This document shows, piece by piece, positions 50,837-59,743 of a stretch of 64,000 nt of DNA. Every line of letters begins with the position of its first letter. Position 1 is the stretch's first letter. This stretch comes from Terrabacter sp. 28. GTDB taxonomy: Bacteria > Actinomycetota > Actinomycetes > Actinomycetales > Dermatophilaceae. The stretch is from positions 1-64,000 of the forward strand of contig JYOE01000023.1 in NCBI GenBank assembly GCA_000955875.1. The letters run 5' to 3'. A program made the position numbers and the translations under genes. Under the pieces are notes generated by a model. It had not been told where the DNA came from. It saw only the letters and a program-made list of their open reading frames with translations, and ran no database searches.

Positions 50837-52741
50837 CTACGCAGACAACCGGTCGAACAGCGACCACGTGCGCGAGGCGACGACGCCCGTGCTGGCGAGG
50901 CCGGCACGGGCCTGAGCGGCCTTGACCGCCTCACGGGTGGCGAGGTCGAAGACCCCGGTCTGGGCCACCCCGAGCAGACGCTGCACGGCGACGACCTGCG
51001 GTCCGCTGTCACCGGCACGCAGCACCGTCGAGCGGTCGGCCACGAACGGGAAGTCGCGCGCCTCGAGCACGTCCCACAGCTCGGGCGTCACGACGCCCGT
51101 CTGCGGCAACGCGAGCGAGCGCTGCAGCGAGACGACCTTGTCGCGCGTCACCGCACCGAAGACGCCGTCGACCGCGAGGCCTCCGAGCGCCCGCTGCAGC
51201 ACCCGGACGGCCGCGCCACGTGAGCCGGTCGCGAGGGTGAGGCTCTTGTACGCCGTGTAGCTCGTCGCGACGTCGACCTTCGCCACCCCCGGGCTGGAGG
51301 TCGACCAGGTGCCGGATGTCGACGAGCTGGCGTAGGCGGTCATGACGATGTCCTCTCCGGGTTGTGCGGAACCGGTCGGCTGGGTCAGTGCGACGGTGCG
51401 CGCCGTCGCCGTCCAGCCACGGGTCACGAGGGTCTGCTGGGTGCGCGAGTCGGCGACGCCGGTCTGCGGCAGGCCGACGAACTTCTGGTACGCCGTCACC
51501 CGCGCCCGGGTGAGCGGGCCGAAGTAGCCGGTGACGGGCAGTGCCCCGAGCCTTGTCTGGAGCGTCCTGACCGCCGTGGAGGTGGTGCCGAATGCCAGCG
51601 TCGGGTAGGTGGCGGCAGTGCCGGTCGAGCCGGTCGAGCCGGTCGAGCCGGTCGAGCTGGTGGTCGCGCCCCCGCTCCAGCCGCGCACCCAGAGCCGGGC
51701 CTGCGTGACCGGGTCGGCGACGCCGGTCTGCGGCAGGCCGGCGAGCTTCTGGTACGCCGTCACCCGCGCCCGCGTCAGGGTGCCGTAGTAGCCGGTGGTC
51801 GGCAGCGAGCCGAGCTTGGCCTGCAGGATGCGTACGGCCGCCGACGTCGTGCCGAACGACAGGGTCGGGTAGGCGGCGGTGACGCTCTTCCAGGCCCGCG
51901 TCGCGAGGATCTCCTGCGTGCGCAGGTCGGCGACGCCCGTGCGGGGCAGACCCACGAAGGCCTGGTAGGCGGTGACCCGGGCCTTGGTGAGGTCGCCGTA
52001 GAAGCCGGTGGTCGGCAGGTTGCCCAGCCGGGCCTGCAGCTGGCGCACGGCCTCCGAGCGCATGCCGCTGGAGAGCTGAACGGGGGTGGTCGCCGGGACC
52101 GGCGTCGTCGGCACCGGGGCCGGAGGCGTGGCAGGCGAGCCGGCCCGCGGCAGCGCGGTGAGGTAGCTGCGGGTGGGCACCCCGGTCCACCACGAGGTGC
52201 GACCCGCGGCGCCGTCGTAGTTGAAGCTGAAGTGGATGTGGTCGGTGTGCGGCGAGACCCCGGTGTAGGGGGCCCAGCCCCGGTCGGTCGCGTAGGCGCG
52301 CCACATCTTCCGGTTGTGGATGATGTACATGATCCCGAAGCGCCGAGCCATCGCGCCCTGGACACCGTTCGCGTCGGGCGCGGTCAGCCAGCTCAGCACC
52401 GACTGCGCCACGGCCTCCTGCGCCGGGTTGTCGACGCTGAGCATCCAGTCCCACGCGCGCCCGTCGTAGTGCTCGGACGGCCCGCTGCCGCACGTGCGTC
52501 CGATGAGGGCGGTCGAGCCCATCCCGTAGTGCGACGTCATGAGGCGGGCGAAGGCCAGGACCCCGGGACGCGCCACGGGGTCGCAGACCGTCTGGCCCTG
52601 GTAGGGCACGTAGACGTCGAGCCCGCTCGGCAGCGGGCGCGCCGGGGGCGCCTGGACCGCCGCTGCGGGAGCCGCGGCCATCGGCACCGTGAGGGCGGGA
52701 AGGGCGAGGACGAGGCCCAGCGGGCGTCGGCGCAGGGCCAT
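50837..52741 (-). CDS. secreted protein with M15-like domain and five peptidoglycan-binding repeats
   Basis: 634 residues. Signal peptide to about residue 28; an ARB_07466/VanY-like domain (about 40-190) with EHYDGRAWDWM and SPHTDHIHFSF, where Asp and His residues can bind zinc; then five PG_binding_1 repeats, each with RxLQxxLGxLP and TGYYGPLTRARVTAYQKxxGLPQTGVAD patterns. One linker is a run of STG repeats (51625-51660). The protein should bind and perhaps cut peptidoglycan peptides outside the cell. Convergent with TIGR03089 with an 11-base gap. Confidence 0.85.
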   Translation of the reverse strand: MALRRRPLGLVLALPALTVPMAAAPAAAVQAPPARPLPSGLDVYVPYQGQTVCDPVARPGVLAFARLMTSHYGMGSTALIGRTCGSGPSEHYDGRAWDWMLSVDNPAQEAVAQSVLSWLTAPDANGVQGAMARRFGIMYIIHNRKMWRAYATDRGWAPYTGVSPHTDHIHFSFNYDGAAGRTSWWTGVPTRSYLTALPRAGSPATPPAPVPTTPVPATTPVQLSSGMRSEAVRQLQARLGNLPTTGFYGDLTKARVTAYQAFVGLPRTGVADLRTQEILATRAWKSVTAAYPTLSFGTTSAAVRILQAKLGSLPTTGYYGTLTRARVTAYQKLAGLPQTGVADPVTQARLWVRGWSGGATTSSTGSTGSTGSTGTAATYPTLAFGTTSTAVRTLQTRLGALPVTGYFGPLTRARVTAYQKFVGLPQTGVADSRTQQTLVTRGWTATARTVALTQPTGSAQPGEDIVMTAYASSSTSGTWSTSSPGVAKVDVATSYTAYKSLTLATGSRGAAVRVLQRALGGLAVDGVFGAVTRDKVVSLQRSLALPQTGVVTPELWDVLEARDFPFVADRSTVLRAGDSGPQVVAVQRLLGVAQTGVFDLATREAVKAAQARAGLASTGVVASRTWSLFDRLSA

Positions 52742-52805
52742 GAGGAACCTCTTGTCGTCGGTCGCGGATCGGACGGGGCTCGCGATAAACGCAACTCCCG
52801 CACCA

Positions 52806-52834
52806 TTTATGCACTCCAGTCACAGGACTCACAA
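52806..52834 (-). promoter_or_regulatory. candidate promoter of the peptidoglycan-binding protein gene
   Basis: TTGTGA (-35), 17 bases, CATAAA (-10) on the minus strand in an AT-rich pocket, about 65 bases before the ATG. Spacing is ideal; each box matches 4 of 6. Confidence 0.45.
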
Positions 52835-52961
52835 GGCAGTTGCGCGAATTACAGACCTGTACTTTCCGAGGTGGAGCACGTGTGCCGCGAACACATGATC
52901 GGTGGCCCTGTGGGGCGACCCCACGGCTCCCGCGCACGGCGGCGCGGATAGAGTCCGACGC

Positions 52962-53765
52962 ATGGACAAAGTCGTCTCCTCTCCCCAGGAGGCCATCGCC
53001 GGCATCAGTGACGGAATGTCACTGTCGGTCGGCGGTTTCGGCCTCTGCGGCATTCCCTCCGTCCTCATCGCAGCGATCCACGACGCCGGGATCAGCGACC
53101 TCGAGGCCGTCTCCAACAACTGCGGCGTCGACGACTGGGGTCTCGGGATCCTGCTGCGCGACAAGCGGATCCGTCGCATGGTCAGCTCCTACGTCGGCGA
53201 GAACAAGGAGTTCGAGCGGCAGTACCTGTCGGGCGAGCTCGAGGTCGAGCTGACCCCCCAGGGCACGCTGGCCGAGCGCCTGCGGGCCGGCGGCTCGGGC
53301 ATCGGCGCCTTCTTCACGATGACCGGCGTCGGCACCCAGATCGCCGAGGGCGGGCTGCCCTGGCGCTACGACGATGCCGGCAACATCGCCGTCGCGTCCC
53401 CGCCGAAGCAGACCCAGGACTTCGAGTGGATGGGTGAGACCAAGACCTTCGTGCTCGAGCAGGCCATCACGACCGACTTCGGGCTCGTGCGCGCCGCGAA
53501 GGGCGACCGGCACGGCAACCTCGTCTTCAACCAGTCGGCCCGCAACTTCAACCCGCTGTGCGCCATGGCCGGCCGCGTCACCGTCGCCGAGGTCGAGGAG
53601 CTCGTCGAGCCCGGTGAGCTCGACCCCGACCAGATCCACCTGCCGGGTATCTTCGTCCAGCGCGTGCTGCCGCTCACCCCGGAGCAGGCGGCCGAGAAGC
53701 GCATCGAGCGTCGCACCGTCCGACCGCGCCCCGACGGCACCGCCGACCAGAGCAAGGAGGCCTGA
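52962..53765 (+). CDS. scoA: 3-oxoacid CoA-transferase, subunit A
   Basis: 267 residues. SLSVGGFGLCGIPSVLIAAI and EAVSNNCGVDDWGLGILL are the alpha-subunit blocks; GGSGIGAFFTMTGVGTQIAEG is the family Gly-rich loop. With subunit B it moves CoA between succinyl-CoA and acetoacetate (ketone and fatty-acid catabolism); 3-oxoadipate transfer (PcaIJ) is the close alternative. The start at 52962 gives MDKVVSSPQEA. One base separates its stop from the start of subunit B. Confidence 0.92.
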   Translation: MDKVVSSPQEAIAGISDGMSLSVGGFGLCGIPSVLIAAIHDAGISDLEAVSNNCGVDDWGLGILLRDKRIRRMVSSYVGENKEFERQYLSGELEVELTPQGTLAERLRAGGSGIGAFFTMTGVGTQIAEGGLPWRYDDAGNIAVASPPKQTQDFEWMGETKTFVLEQAITTDFGLVRAAKGDRHGNLVFNQSARNFNPLCAMAGRVTVAEVEELVEPGELDPDQIHLPGIFVQRVLPLTPEQAAEKRIERRTVRPRPDGTADQSKEA

Positions 53766-53766
53766 G

Positions 53767-54408
53767 ATGGCACTGACCCGTGAGCAGATGGCGGCCCGCG
53801 CCGCGGCCGAGCTGTCCGACGGCGCCTACGTCAACCTCGGGATCGGCCTGCCGACCCTCGTGCCCAACTACGTGCCCGACGACGTCGAGATCGTGCTCCA
53901 GTCCGAGAATGGCATCCTCGGCGTCGGCGCCTACCCGTTCGACGGCGAGGAGGACCCCGACCTCATCAACGCCGGCAAGGAGACCGTGACGCTGCGCAAG
54001 GGCGCGGCGTTCTTCGACTCCGCGACGAGCTTCGGCATGATCCGCGGCGGCAAGGTCGACGCGGCGATCCTCGGCGCCATGCAGGTCTCGGCGGGCGGCG
54101 ACATCGCCAACTGGATGATCCCCGGCAAGATGGTCAAGGGCATGGGCGGCGCGATGGACCTCGTCCACGGCGCCAAGAAGGTCATCGTCCTCATGGAGCA
54201 CAACGCCAAGGACGGCTCCTACAAGATCGTCAAGGAGTGCTCGCTGCCCTACACCGGCCGCGGCGTCGTCCAGCGCATCATCACCGACCTCTGCGTCCTC
54301 GACGTCACGGATGCCGGCCTCGTGCTGCGCGAGCTCGCCCCGGGCGTCACGGAGGACGAGGTGCGCGAGAAGACCGAGCCCGAGATCACGGTCGACCTCA
54401 CCGCCTGA
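53767..54408 (+). CDS. scoB: 3-oxoacid CoA-transferase, subunit B
   Basis: 213 residues. LTREQMAARAAAELSDGAYV, GIGLPTLVPNYV and LQSENGILGVG, where the Glu of SENG forms the covalent CoA thioester. GGKVDAAILGAMQVSAGGDI and MDLVHGAKKVIVLMEHN are conserved. It forms the catalytic half of the enzyme with the upstream subunit. A strong terminator follows at 54426-54463. Confidence 0.94.
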   Translation: MALTREQMAARAAAELSDGAYVNLGIGLPTLVPNYVPDDVEIVLQSENGILGVGAYPFDGEEDPDLINAGKETVTLRKGAAFFDSATSFGMIRGGKVDAAILGAMQVSAGGDIANWMIPGKMVKGMGGAMDLVHGAKKVIVLMEHNAKDGSYKIVKECSLPYTGRGVVQRIITDLCVLDVTDAGLVLRELAPGVTEDEVREKTEPEITVDLTA

Positions 54409-54425
54409 GGTCGCCTTCTCGCCAC

Positions 54426-54463
54426 AGCGGGGCGCCGGTCCACGTCAGGACCGGCGCCCCGCT
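54426..54463. terminator. strong bidirectional terminator
   Basis: A perfect 16-bp stem (AGCGGGGCGCCGGTCC with its complement) and a 6-base loop, between the convergent scoB and amidase-SpoIID genes. Confidence 0.85.
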
Positions 54464-54481
54464 GTCGTCGTCAGGGGGTGG

Positions 54482-57400
54482 TCACTGCCCGAGCCGGGTC
54501 GACCACGTGTGGGTGCCGGCGGGGAGTGCGGCGCCGATGGAGAAGCGTCCGGTCACGGGCTCGATGAGGAGGGCGCCGTCGCTGGCGCGCCGCACGAGCA
54601 CGTCGTGTCGCCCGTCGCCCGTGAGGTCGCCGACGGACTTGAACTCGCTGAACCCGCGCCAGTCGGTCGTGCCGATGACCTGGCTGGACTGCAGCGTGCC
54701 GTTGCCGAGGCCGGCGTAGAAGTAGAGACGCCCGTCGCTCGAGCGCACACCCGCGACGTCGGTGCGGCCGTCGCCGTCGAAGTCGCCAGCCGTGATGTGG
54801 CTGAACATCTGCCAGCCGGTGGTGAGCTGACGGGAGCCGGTGAAGCCGCCCGCCCCGTTGCCGAGGTAGAGCAGGAGCGTGCCGGTGGAGGTGCGCGCGA
54901 GCAGGTCGGTGTGCCCGTCGCCGCTGAGGTCGCCGGCCGGCACGAGCAGGTTGAAGCCACCCCAGCCGGTGCCGATCTTCACGGGCGCCCGGGTGAGCAG
55001 GCCGGTGGCGCTGCCCGACCACAGCCACAGCGTGCCGTCGCTGCGGCGCGCGACGACGTCGGCGACGTTGTCGGAGTCGAACGGACCGATGCCCGTGAGC
55101 AGGCTCGTGCCGGAGAACCCGGTCGTGGTGAGGCTCTTCAGGCTGAAGCCCTTGTTGCCGTTGTAGGCGAGGGCCGCGACGCCGGAGCCGCTGGGCGTCA
55201 GCGCGTCGCCGAGAGAGTCGGCCGTGAGGTCACGCGGCAGGGTCCGGGTGGACACGGCCGGGGCCGACGTCACGGTCCACCAGGTGCTGCGCAGACCCAT
55301 GGCGCTGCGGAAGGCGTCGCCGCCGACGGTCACCGAGCCGGTCGAGCCCGTGACCCGCACCGAGACGACGCGCCCGCCCCAGTCGCCGCCACCGGAGCGG
55401 CTGAGGACGGCCAGCGACGACAGGGTTCCCGTCGTCGGGTAGGCGGACTCGATGCGCGACAGGGCGAGCGAGCCGGTCCACGAGTGCGTGTTGCCCGTCA
55501 CGGCGACGCCGTCGTACGGGTCGGCCTTGGCGACCTGGTACGGCAGCGACGACGCCACGGTCATGCCGCCGTTGGAGGCGCCGAACTCGGTCAGCGCGGG
55601 AGCCCCGTTGTAGCGCACCACCGAACCGGCGGTCGCCGACGTTGCGGCCGTCGAGCGGGAGTCGAGCCGTGCCGTGCGCAGGGTGCCCGCCGCGTCGTAG
55701 TCGGCGATGCCGCGGTAGACCTGGCAGCTCGACGAGTCGCACGTGTCGTAGGACGCCGAGAGGGGGTGCGCCCGGCCGTACGCCGCATAGCTGCGTGCCG
55801 CGATCGCCTGGGCCTGGAGGGCTGCGGCGGGCCAGGAGGGTGACATCTCGTTCGGCACGACGGCGCGTGCGTGCGCTTCGGCGGTCGTCGTGTTGACCGA
55901 GCGCGCTGCCGCGCCCCAGACGTGCGTCGTCACGGAGCCGGCGTAGTCGCGCTGCAGGCCCGAGGGCAGCACCACGCGCAGCACGCCCGTGGACGGACGC
56001 GAGAGCACGAGGGGCGTGGTCTTCCAGGCCTTCCAGTAGCCGCTCGACGTCCACGACGTGCCGGTGCGCCACTGGAGCGTCAGACCGCCGCCGTCGGGCA
56101 CGATGCGCCACGAGGTGCCGCTGCTGAGGACGCTCGTCGCCTTGCCGTCGGAGAACGTGAGCCCGGTCTGCGGTGGCACCGTCGTGCCGCCCGAACCGAG
56201 GTCCGAGAGGTAGATGCGCAGCTGTGGGTCGCCCTGCGAGGCCAGCGTGGTGCCCGGGTAGTAGAAGGAGGTGATCTGGGCGGCCGTGAGCCCGGCGCGT
56301 GCCGCCCCGTTGGCGCCGTACTGCGACATGCCTCGACCGTGGCCCGAGCCGTGGCCGCTCAGTGTGAAGGCGGTGCCGGCAGGGCGGGTGAAGGTCTCGA
56401 CGACGGGCGTCGGCGACATCGCGGTGAAGGTCTGGCGCCCCGCCGTCCACGTGCTCGCCGCGGAGCTGCGGATCGAGGAGAGCTGGGCGTAGCCGGCGCC
56501 CCCGGGGCACTCGGTGTCGCCGTAGTCCCGGTGCCCGCTCACGCGGCTCTCGGTGACCGCGGTGCCGGCGGCGTACTTCGTGTTGCCCGCGGACGTGAAC
56601 GTGGCCGTGCCTGCCGGGTCGAATCCGGCCCGGTCTGCGAGCCAGGCGATGACGTTCGAGACAGCCGTCGTCGTCGCGGCGCTGAAGGCGAGCGTCGAGT
56701 GGTCGCCGATGACGGAGACCCCGACCGTCTCGGTGTTGAAGCCGGCGGTCTGGGCTCCCTGGACGAACCTCGTGAGACTGCCGTAGCGCCCCTCGTAGAC
56801 CTTGCCGAAGCGGTCGACGAGGAACTGGTAGCCGATGTCGCACCAGCCCTTCGACTGCACGTGGTACGCGTAGATGCCCCGCACCAGCGAGGCCGCCTGG
56901 TCCTGGGTGTAGTCGTTCGCATTGACGGTGTGATGCACCACGGCGCCCTTGACGCCGGTGATCGTCTCGGGGACGCAGGTGCGGATGCTCTCGTCGGCGC
57001 CCCACTCGGCGCGCGTGATGATCGCCGGCTGCGTGACGGCGGCCACGGCCGACCCCGGGCGAACCCCGAGCTGGCCGTCGGCGGCGGAGGACCCGCCGTC
57101 GACGAGCGTCGCGGTGAGGCCGGCCGGCGCCGTCGTGCCGGAGGTGGCGACGCGGACCTCGAGGCCCGTGGCACCTGCGGCGGTGACAGGCTCGGTGGCC
57201 TTGCGGGCGCCGCGCGCGTCGACCGACCCCGCGTCGGGGCCGTCGGCGTCGTCTACGTCGAGCTCGAGCCAGGGGCTCCACCCGGCGGCGGTGCGCGTCC
57301 GGGCCTCGACCGTCATCCCCGCCGGCGTGGCGCCCGTGAACGTCACGCCGGCGACGTCGAACGCCGTCCCCGTCGACGTCAGGGAGGCCACGACCCGCTT

Positions 57401-57598
57401 GCCTGCCGCGCGCGTGCCCGGTGTGGACACCGCGGCCGAGCGCTGCTGCGCGACCGGGACGGAGGGCACCGCGACGCGCACGAGCTTCGGCTTGACCGGC
57501 GCGGGCTTGGCGCTGACGTCGACCGTCGGGAGGACGACGAAGGCGCCGGTCAGGGCGACCACCGCGACGGACGCGGAGAGGATCTTTCGGGCAGCCAC
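54482..57598 (-). CDS. secreted amidase-SpoIID-FG-GAP fusion protein
   Basis: About 1038 residues with a GTG start at 57598. Signal peptide; an N-terminal strand domain; a PGRP/amidase_2 domain (about 193-370) with VVHHT, GHRDYGDTECPG (two His and a Cys for zinc); a SpoIID/LytB domain (about 410-780) with AVVPNEMSPSWPAAALQAQA (catalytic Glu near 584), SCQVYRG and FGASNGGMT; and five FG-GAP/VCBS repeats (DLSGDGHTDLLART, DFDGDGRTDVAGVR). The amidase removes stem peptides and SpoIID cuts the denuded glycan: here both are in one chain with a propeller. The GTG two codons upstream (57604) overlaps the RBS and was rejected. Confidence 0.85.
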   Translation of the reverse strand: MAARKILSASVAVVALTGAFVVLPTVDVSAKPAPVKPKLVRVAVPSVPVAQQRSAAVSTPGTRAAGKRVVASLTSTGTAFDVAGVTFTGATPAGMTVEARTRTAAGWSPWLELDVDDADGPDAGSVDARGARKATEPVTAAGATGLEVRVATSGTTAPAGLTATLVDGGSSAADGQLGVRPGSAVAAVTQPAIITRAEWGADESIRTCVPETITGVKGAVVHHTVNANDYTQDQAASLVRGIYAYHVQSKGWCDIGYQFLVDRFGKVYEGRYGSLTRFVQGAQTAGFNTETVGVSVIGDHSTLAFSAATTTAVSNVIAWLADRAGFDPAGTATFTSAGNTKYAAGTAVTESRVSGHRDYGDTECPGGAGYAQLSSIRSSAASTWTAGRQTFTAMSPTPVVETFTRPAGTAFTLSGHGSGHGRGMSQYGANGAARAGLTAAQITSFYYPGTTLASQGDPQLRIYLSDLGSGGTTVPPQTGLTFSDGKATSVLSSGTSWRIVPDGGGLTLQWRTGTSWTSSGYWKAWKTTPLVLSRPSTGVLRVVLPSGLQRDYAGSVTTHVWGAAARSVNTTTAEAHARAVVPNEMSPSWPAAALQAQAIAARSYAAYGRAHPLSASYDTCDSSSCQVYRGIADYDAAGTLRTARLDSRSTAATSATAGSVVRYNGAPALTEFGASNGGMTVASSLPYQVAKADPYDGVAVTGNTHSWTGSLALSRIESAYPTTGTLSSLAVLSRSGGGDWGGRVVSVRVTGSTGSVTVGGDAFRSAMGLRSTWWTVTSAPAVSTRTLPRDLTADSLGDALTPSGSGVAALAYNGNKGFSLKSLTTTGFSGTSLLTGIGPFDSDNVADVVARRSDGTLWLWSGSATGLLTRAPVKIGTGWGGFNLLVPAGDLSGDGHTDLLARTSTGTLLLYLGNGAGGFTGSRQLTTGWQMFSHITAGDFDGDGRTDVAGVRSSDGRLYFYAGLGNGTLQSSQVIGTTDWRGFSEFKSVGDLTGDGRHDVLVRRASDGALLIEPVTGRFSIGAALPAGTHTWSTRLGQ

Positions 57599-57599
57599 G

Positions 57600-57623
57600 G
57601 GCACTCCTTGTCACTGGAGTGCC
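57600..57623 (-). promoter_or_regulatory. RBS-sequestering hairpin before the amidase-SpoIID gene
   Basis: GGCACTCC pairs with GGAGTGCC (8 bp, loop of 8). The AAGGAG Shine-Dalgarno lies in the 3' arm and loop. A second palindrome GCCGAACAGTTCGGC (57637-57651) follows upstream in an AT-rich region that probably holds the promoter. Confidence 0.5.
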
Positions 57624-57712
57624 AAATGTCCCAAATGCCGAACAGTTCGGCAAAAAAGCCACGGAAAAGTGTTCTCACCGTGACCTTTGCGGTCATTTCG
57701 GTGGGGAGGAGC

Positions 57713-58729
57713 TCAGCCTTCGGCCGGCATCGAACGCAGGCCGGCGGAGAGCGCGCCGACCGCGACGGGCGCGGGCAGGAAGGTGCCGAGCAGGGCGCGC
57801 TGGCGGCGCGTCAGGGCAGCCTCGAGCGGTGCGAGCTCGGGCGCCGTGACCCGCAGCGCCGGGGTGCCGTGGACGGCCGCGAGGTTGAGCAGGGCGGTGC
57901 TGTTGGACCCGATGACGACCCGCGAGTCGACCACCTCGCGGGCGAGCTCCGCTGGGGCCGCGCCCGGCACGACCTCGAAGCCCGCATAGCGCTCGAGGTC
58001 TTCGCTCGGGTGCGGCCTCAGGACGAGCCCGATGCCGGCTGCAGCGCACTGCTCGCGCACCGCGACGAGGTGCGCGAGGTAGGTCGCCTCCGACATGACC
58101 CCGATGTCGGGCCACGGCTGGGTGAGGTAGACGGCGCGCGCCGCGGAGGGCGAGGTGCCCGACAGCCGCCGGCGGAACTCGTCGGCGACGTCCTCGCGGA
58201 CCGTCCACCCGTCGCGGCCGTGCTCGTAGAGGGACCAGTGCACGTCGGTGAGCACCGCGCCCCCCGCGCTCACGACTCCCGCCCGCACGAGCGTGCGCAG
58301 CGCGCCACCCCCCTGCCGCCGGTACGCGTCGCGCCGGCTGCGCACGTTGCCGAAGGAGCCGATGCCCTCGTCGACGACGACGACCTTCGGCCTGCGGCCA
58401 CGGCCCGCGACCACGAGGCGGGTCCAGGCCCGGGTTCCGGGCAGACCGATGGACAGCAGTGTCAGGTCGACCTCGCGCGGCGCCCGCCAGTGGCCCGGGC
58501 GCACCTCCGTCTCCACGACCAGCCGCGGGTGCTCGGGAAGGTAGGCGCGCACGTCCTCCTCGCCCACGCGCGCGTGGCCGAACCCGGAGCCGACGTCGAG
58601 CACCACCACCTGCACCACACCCTCGACCTGCGCCACGTGGTGGCGCAGCCAGGAGGCGGCGTACACGAGGTGGGTGACGCTGCGGACGCCCGTGAGGACG
58701 ACCCGCGACGCGGGCAGCCGGTCGGTCAT
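57713..58729 (-). CDS. polysialyltransferase-like glycosyltransferase
   Basis: 338 residues, cytoplasmic. It shows the three motifs of bacterial sialyltransferases: an acidic D/E-D/E-G turn (VVVVDEGIGSFG), the HP motif (VLRPHPSED) and the Ser/Thr motif (IGSNSTALLNLAAV). These fit the polysialyltransferase (PF07388) type, which uses CMP-sugars to extend surface polymers. No CMP-sialate synthetase is in the window, so the donor may be another CMP-linked acid sugar. The start at 58729 lies 5 bases downstream of the previous stop, as in an operon. Confidence 0.65.
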   Translation of the reverse strand: MTDRLPASRVVLTGVRSVTHLVYAASWLRHHVAQVEGVVQVVVLDVGSGFGHARVGEEDVRAYLPEHPRLVVETEVRPGHWRAPREVDLTLLSIGLPGTRAWTRLVVAGRGRRPKVVVVDEGIGSFGNVRSRRDAYRRQGGGALRTLVRAGVVSAGGAVLTDVHWSLYEHGRDGWTVREDVADEFRRRLSGTSPSAARAVYLTQPWPDIGVMSEATYLAHLVAVREQCAAAGIGLVLRPHPSEDLERYAGFEVVPGAAPAELAREVVDSRVVIGSNSTALLNLAAVHGTPALRVTAPELAPLEAALTRRQRALLGTFLPAPVAVGALSAGLRSMPAEG

Positions 58730-58734
58730 GGTCC

Positions 58735-59604
58735 TCAGACGATCGGGGGCCGGCCGGCGCGCGACAGCCGCGCCACGGTCGACCACGTCATCGGACGCCG
58801 CTCACCGGCGTCCTCGCGCACACCCTCGCGCAGGCCCCGGAACCACACGCCGAGCTTCTCTCGGTCATGCACCCGGGCCACGGTGATCGCGGACCAGACG
58901 GCGACGTACACCTCGGCCACGGGGTGCGGCAGGTTGCGCTTGGCCACCCAGACGCGGTTGCGGGCGTTCATCCGGTAGTAGACGGAGTGACGGGTCGGCT
59001 GGGTCGCGGGGTGGTTGACCACGACGTCGGGTCGGTAGCGCAGGCGCCAGCCGGCGTCGAGCAGGCGGTACGCGAGGTCGATGCCCTCGTGCCCGTACCA
59101 GAAGTGCCCCGGCCAGCCACCGACCTCCTCGAAGGCCGAGCGCCGGATCGTGCAGACGCCCTCCCAGAAGACGACGACGTCGCCACCGGCGCCGCCGCCC
59201 GTCGTCCTGAGGTGCGGCACCCAGCGCCGGGGGGTCGGCAGACCCGTCGGGTCGGCGCCGCGCGGCTGGACGACGGCGATCCGGTCGTCGAGGGCGTACT
59301 CGGCCGCGAGGCGCGAGAGCACGTCGGTCGTCGGCAGGAAGGCGTCGTCGTCGTAGAAGAAGAGGATGTCGCCGCGCGCCTCGCGCGCGCCGATGTTGCG
59401 GCCCTCGGGGATGCCGACGTTCTCCTCGAGGTGCACGGTGCGCACGGCCTCGGGGACGCCCTCGGGTCTCCAGCCGTTGCCGACCAGCACGACGTCGAGC
59501 TCGACGCCCTCCTGCGCCAGCAGGGTGTCGAGCGCCTTCTCCAGCTCTGCGGGGCGGTTGCCCATCGACAGGACCACGGCGGCCACCTTGGTCAGCGCGG
59601 GCAT
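58735..59604 (-). CDS. GT2-family rhamnosyltransferase-like glycosyltransferase
   Basis: 289 residues. VAAVVLSMGNRPAELEKALD, VLVGNGW, ENVGIPEGRNIGAREARGDI and FFYDDDAFL (DxD) are GT-A blocks; GGWPGHFWYGHEGIDLAYRL carries the catalytic base region. It resembles the WbbL/rhamnosyl type acting on wall polymers. It is the first gene of the pair with the polysialyltransferase-like gene (5-base gap). Confidence 0.9.
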   Translation of the reverse strand: MPALTKVAAVVLSMGNRPAELEKALDTLLAQEGVELDVVLVGNGWRPEGVPEAVRTVHLEENVGIPEGRNIGAREARGDILFFYDDDAFLPTTDVLSRLAAEYALDDRIAVVQPRGADPTGLPTPRRWVPHLRTTGGGAGGDVVVFWEGVCTIRRSAFEEVGGWPGHFWYGHEGIDLAYRLLDAGWRLRYRPDVVVNHPATQPTRHSVYYRMNARNRVWVAKRNLPHPVAEVYVAVWSAITVARVHDREKLGVWFRGLREGVREDAGERRPMTWSTVARLSRAGRPPIV

Positions 59605-59743
59605 CGAGGCTCCTTGCAGGCGTCAGGCACCTCGTGGGGTGCGGGAGTCGGGGGCGCGCCCGCTCCCGGACGGCATCGCTATTGTAGTCGGGTCATCCGG
59701 GCAGCCCCGCGGGCGCCGGAGACCCACCACGAGAGGACCCTGT

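Noticed and set aside
57637..57651. LexA/SOS box before the amidase-SpoIID gene
   Set aside because: CGAAC and GTTCG are separated by one base; the actinobacterial box needs four.
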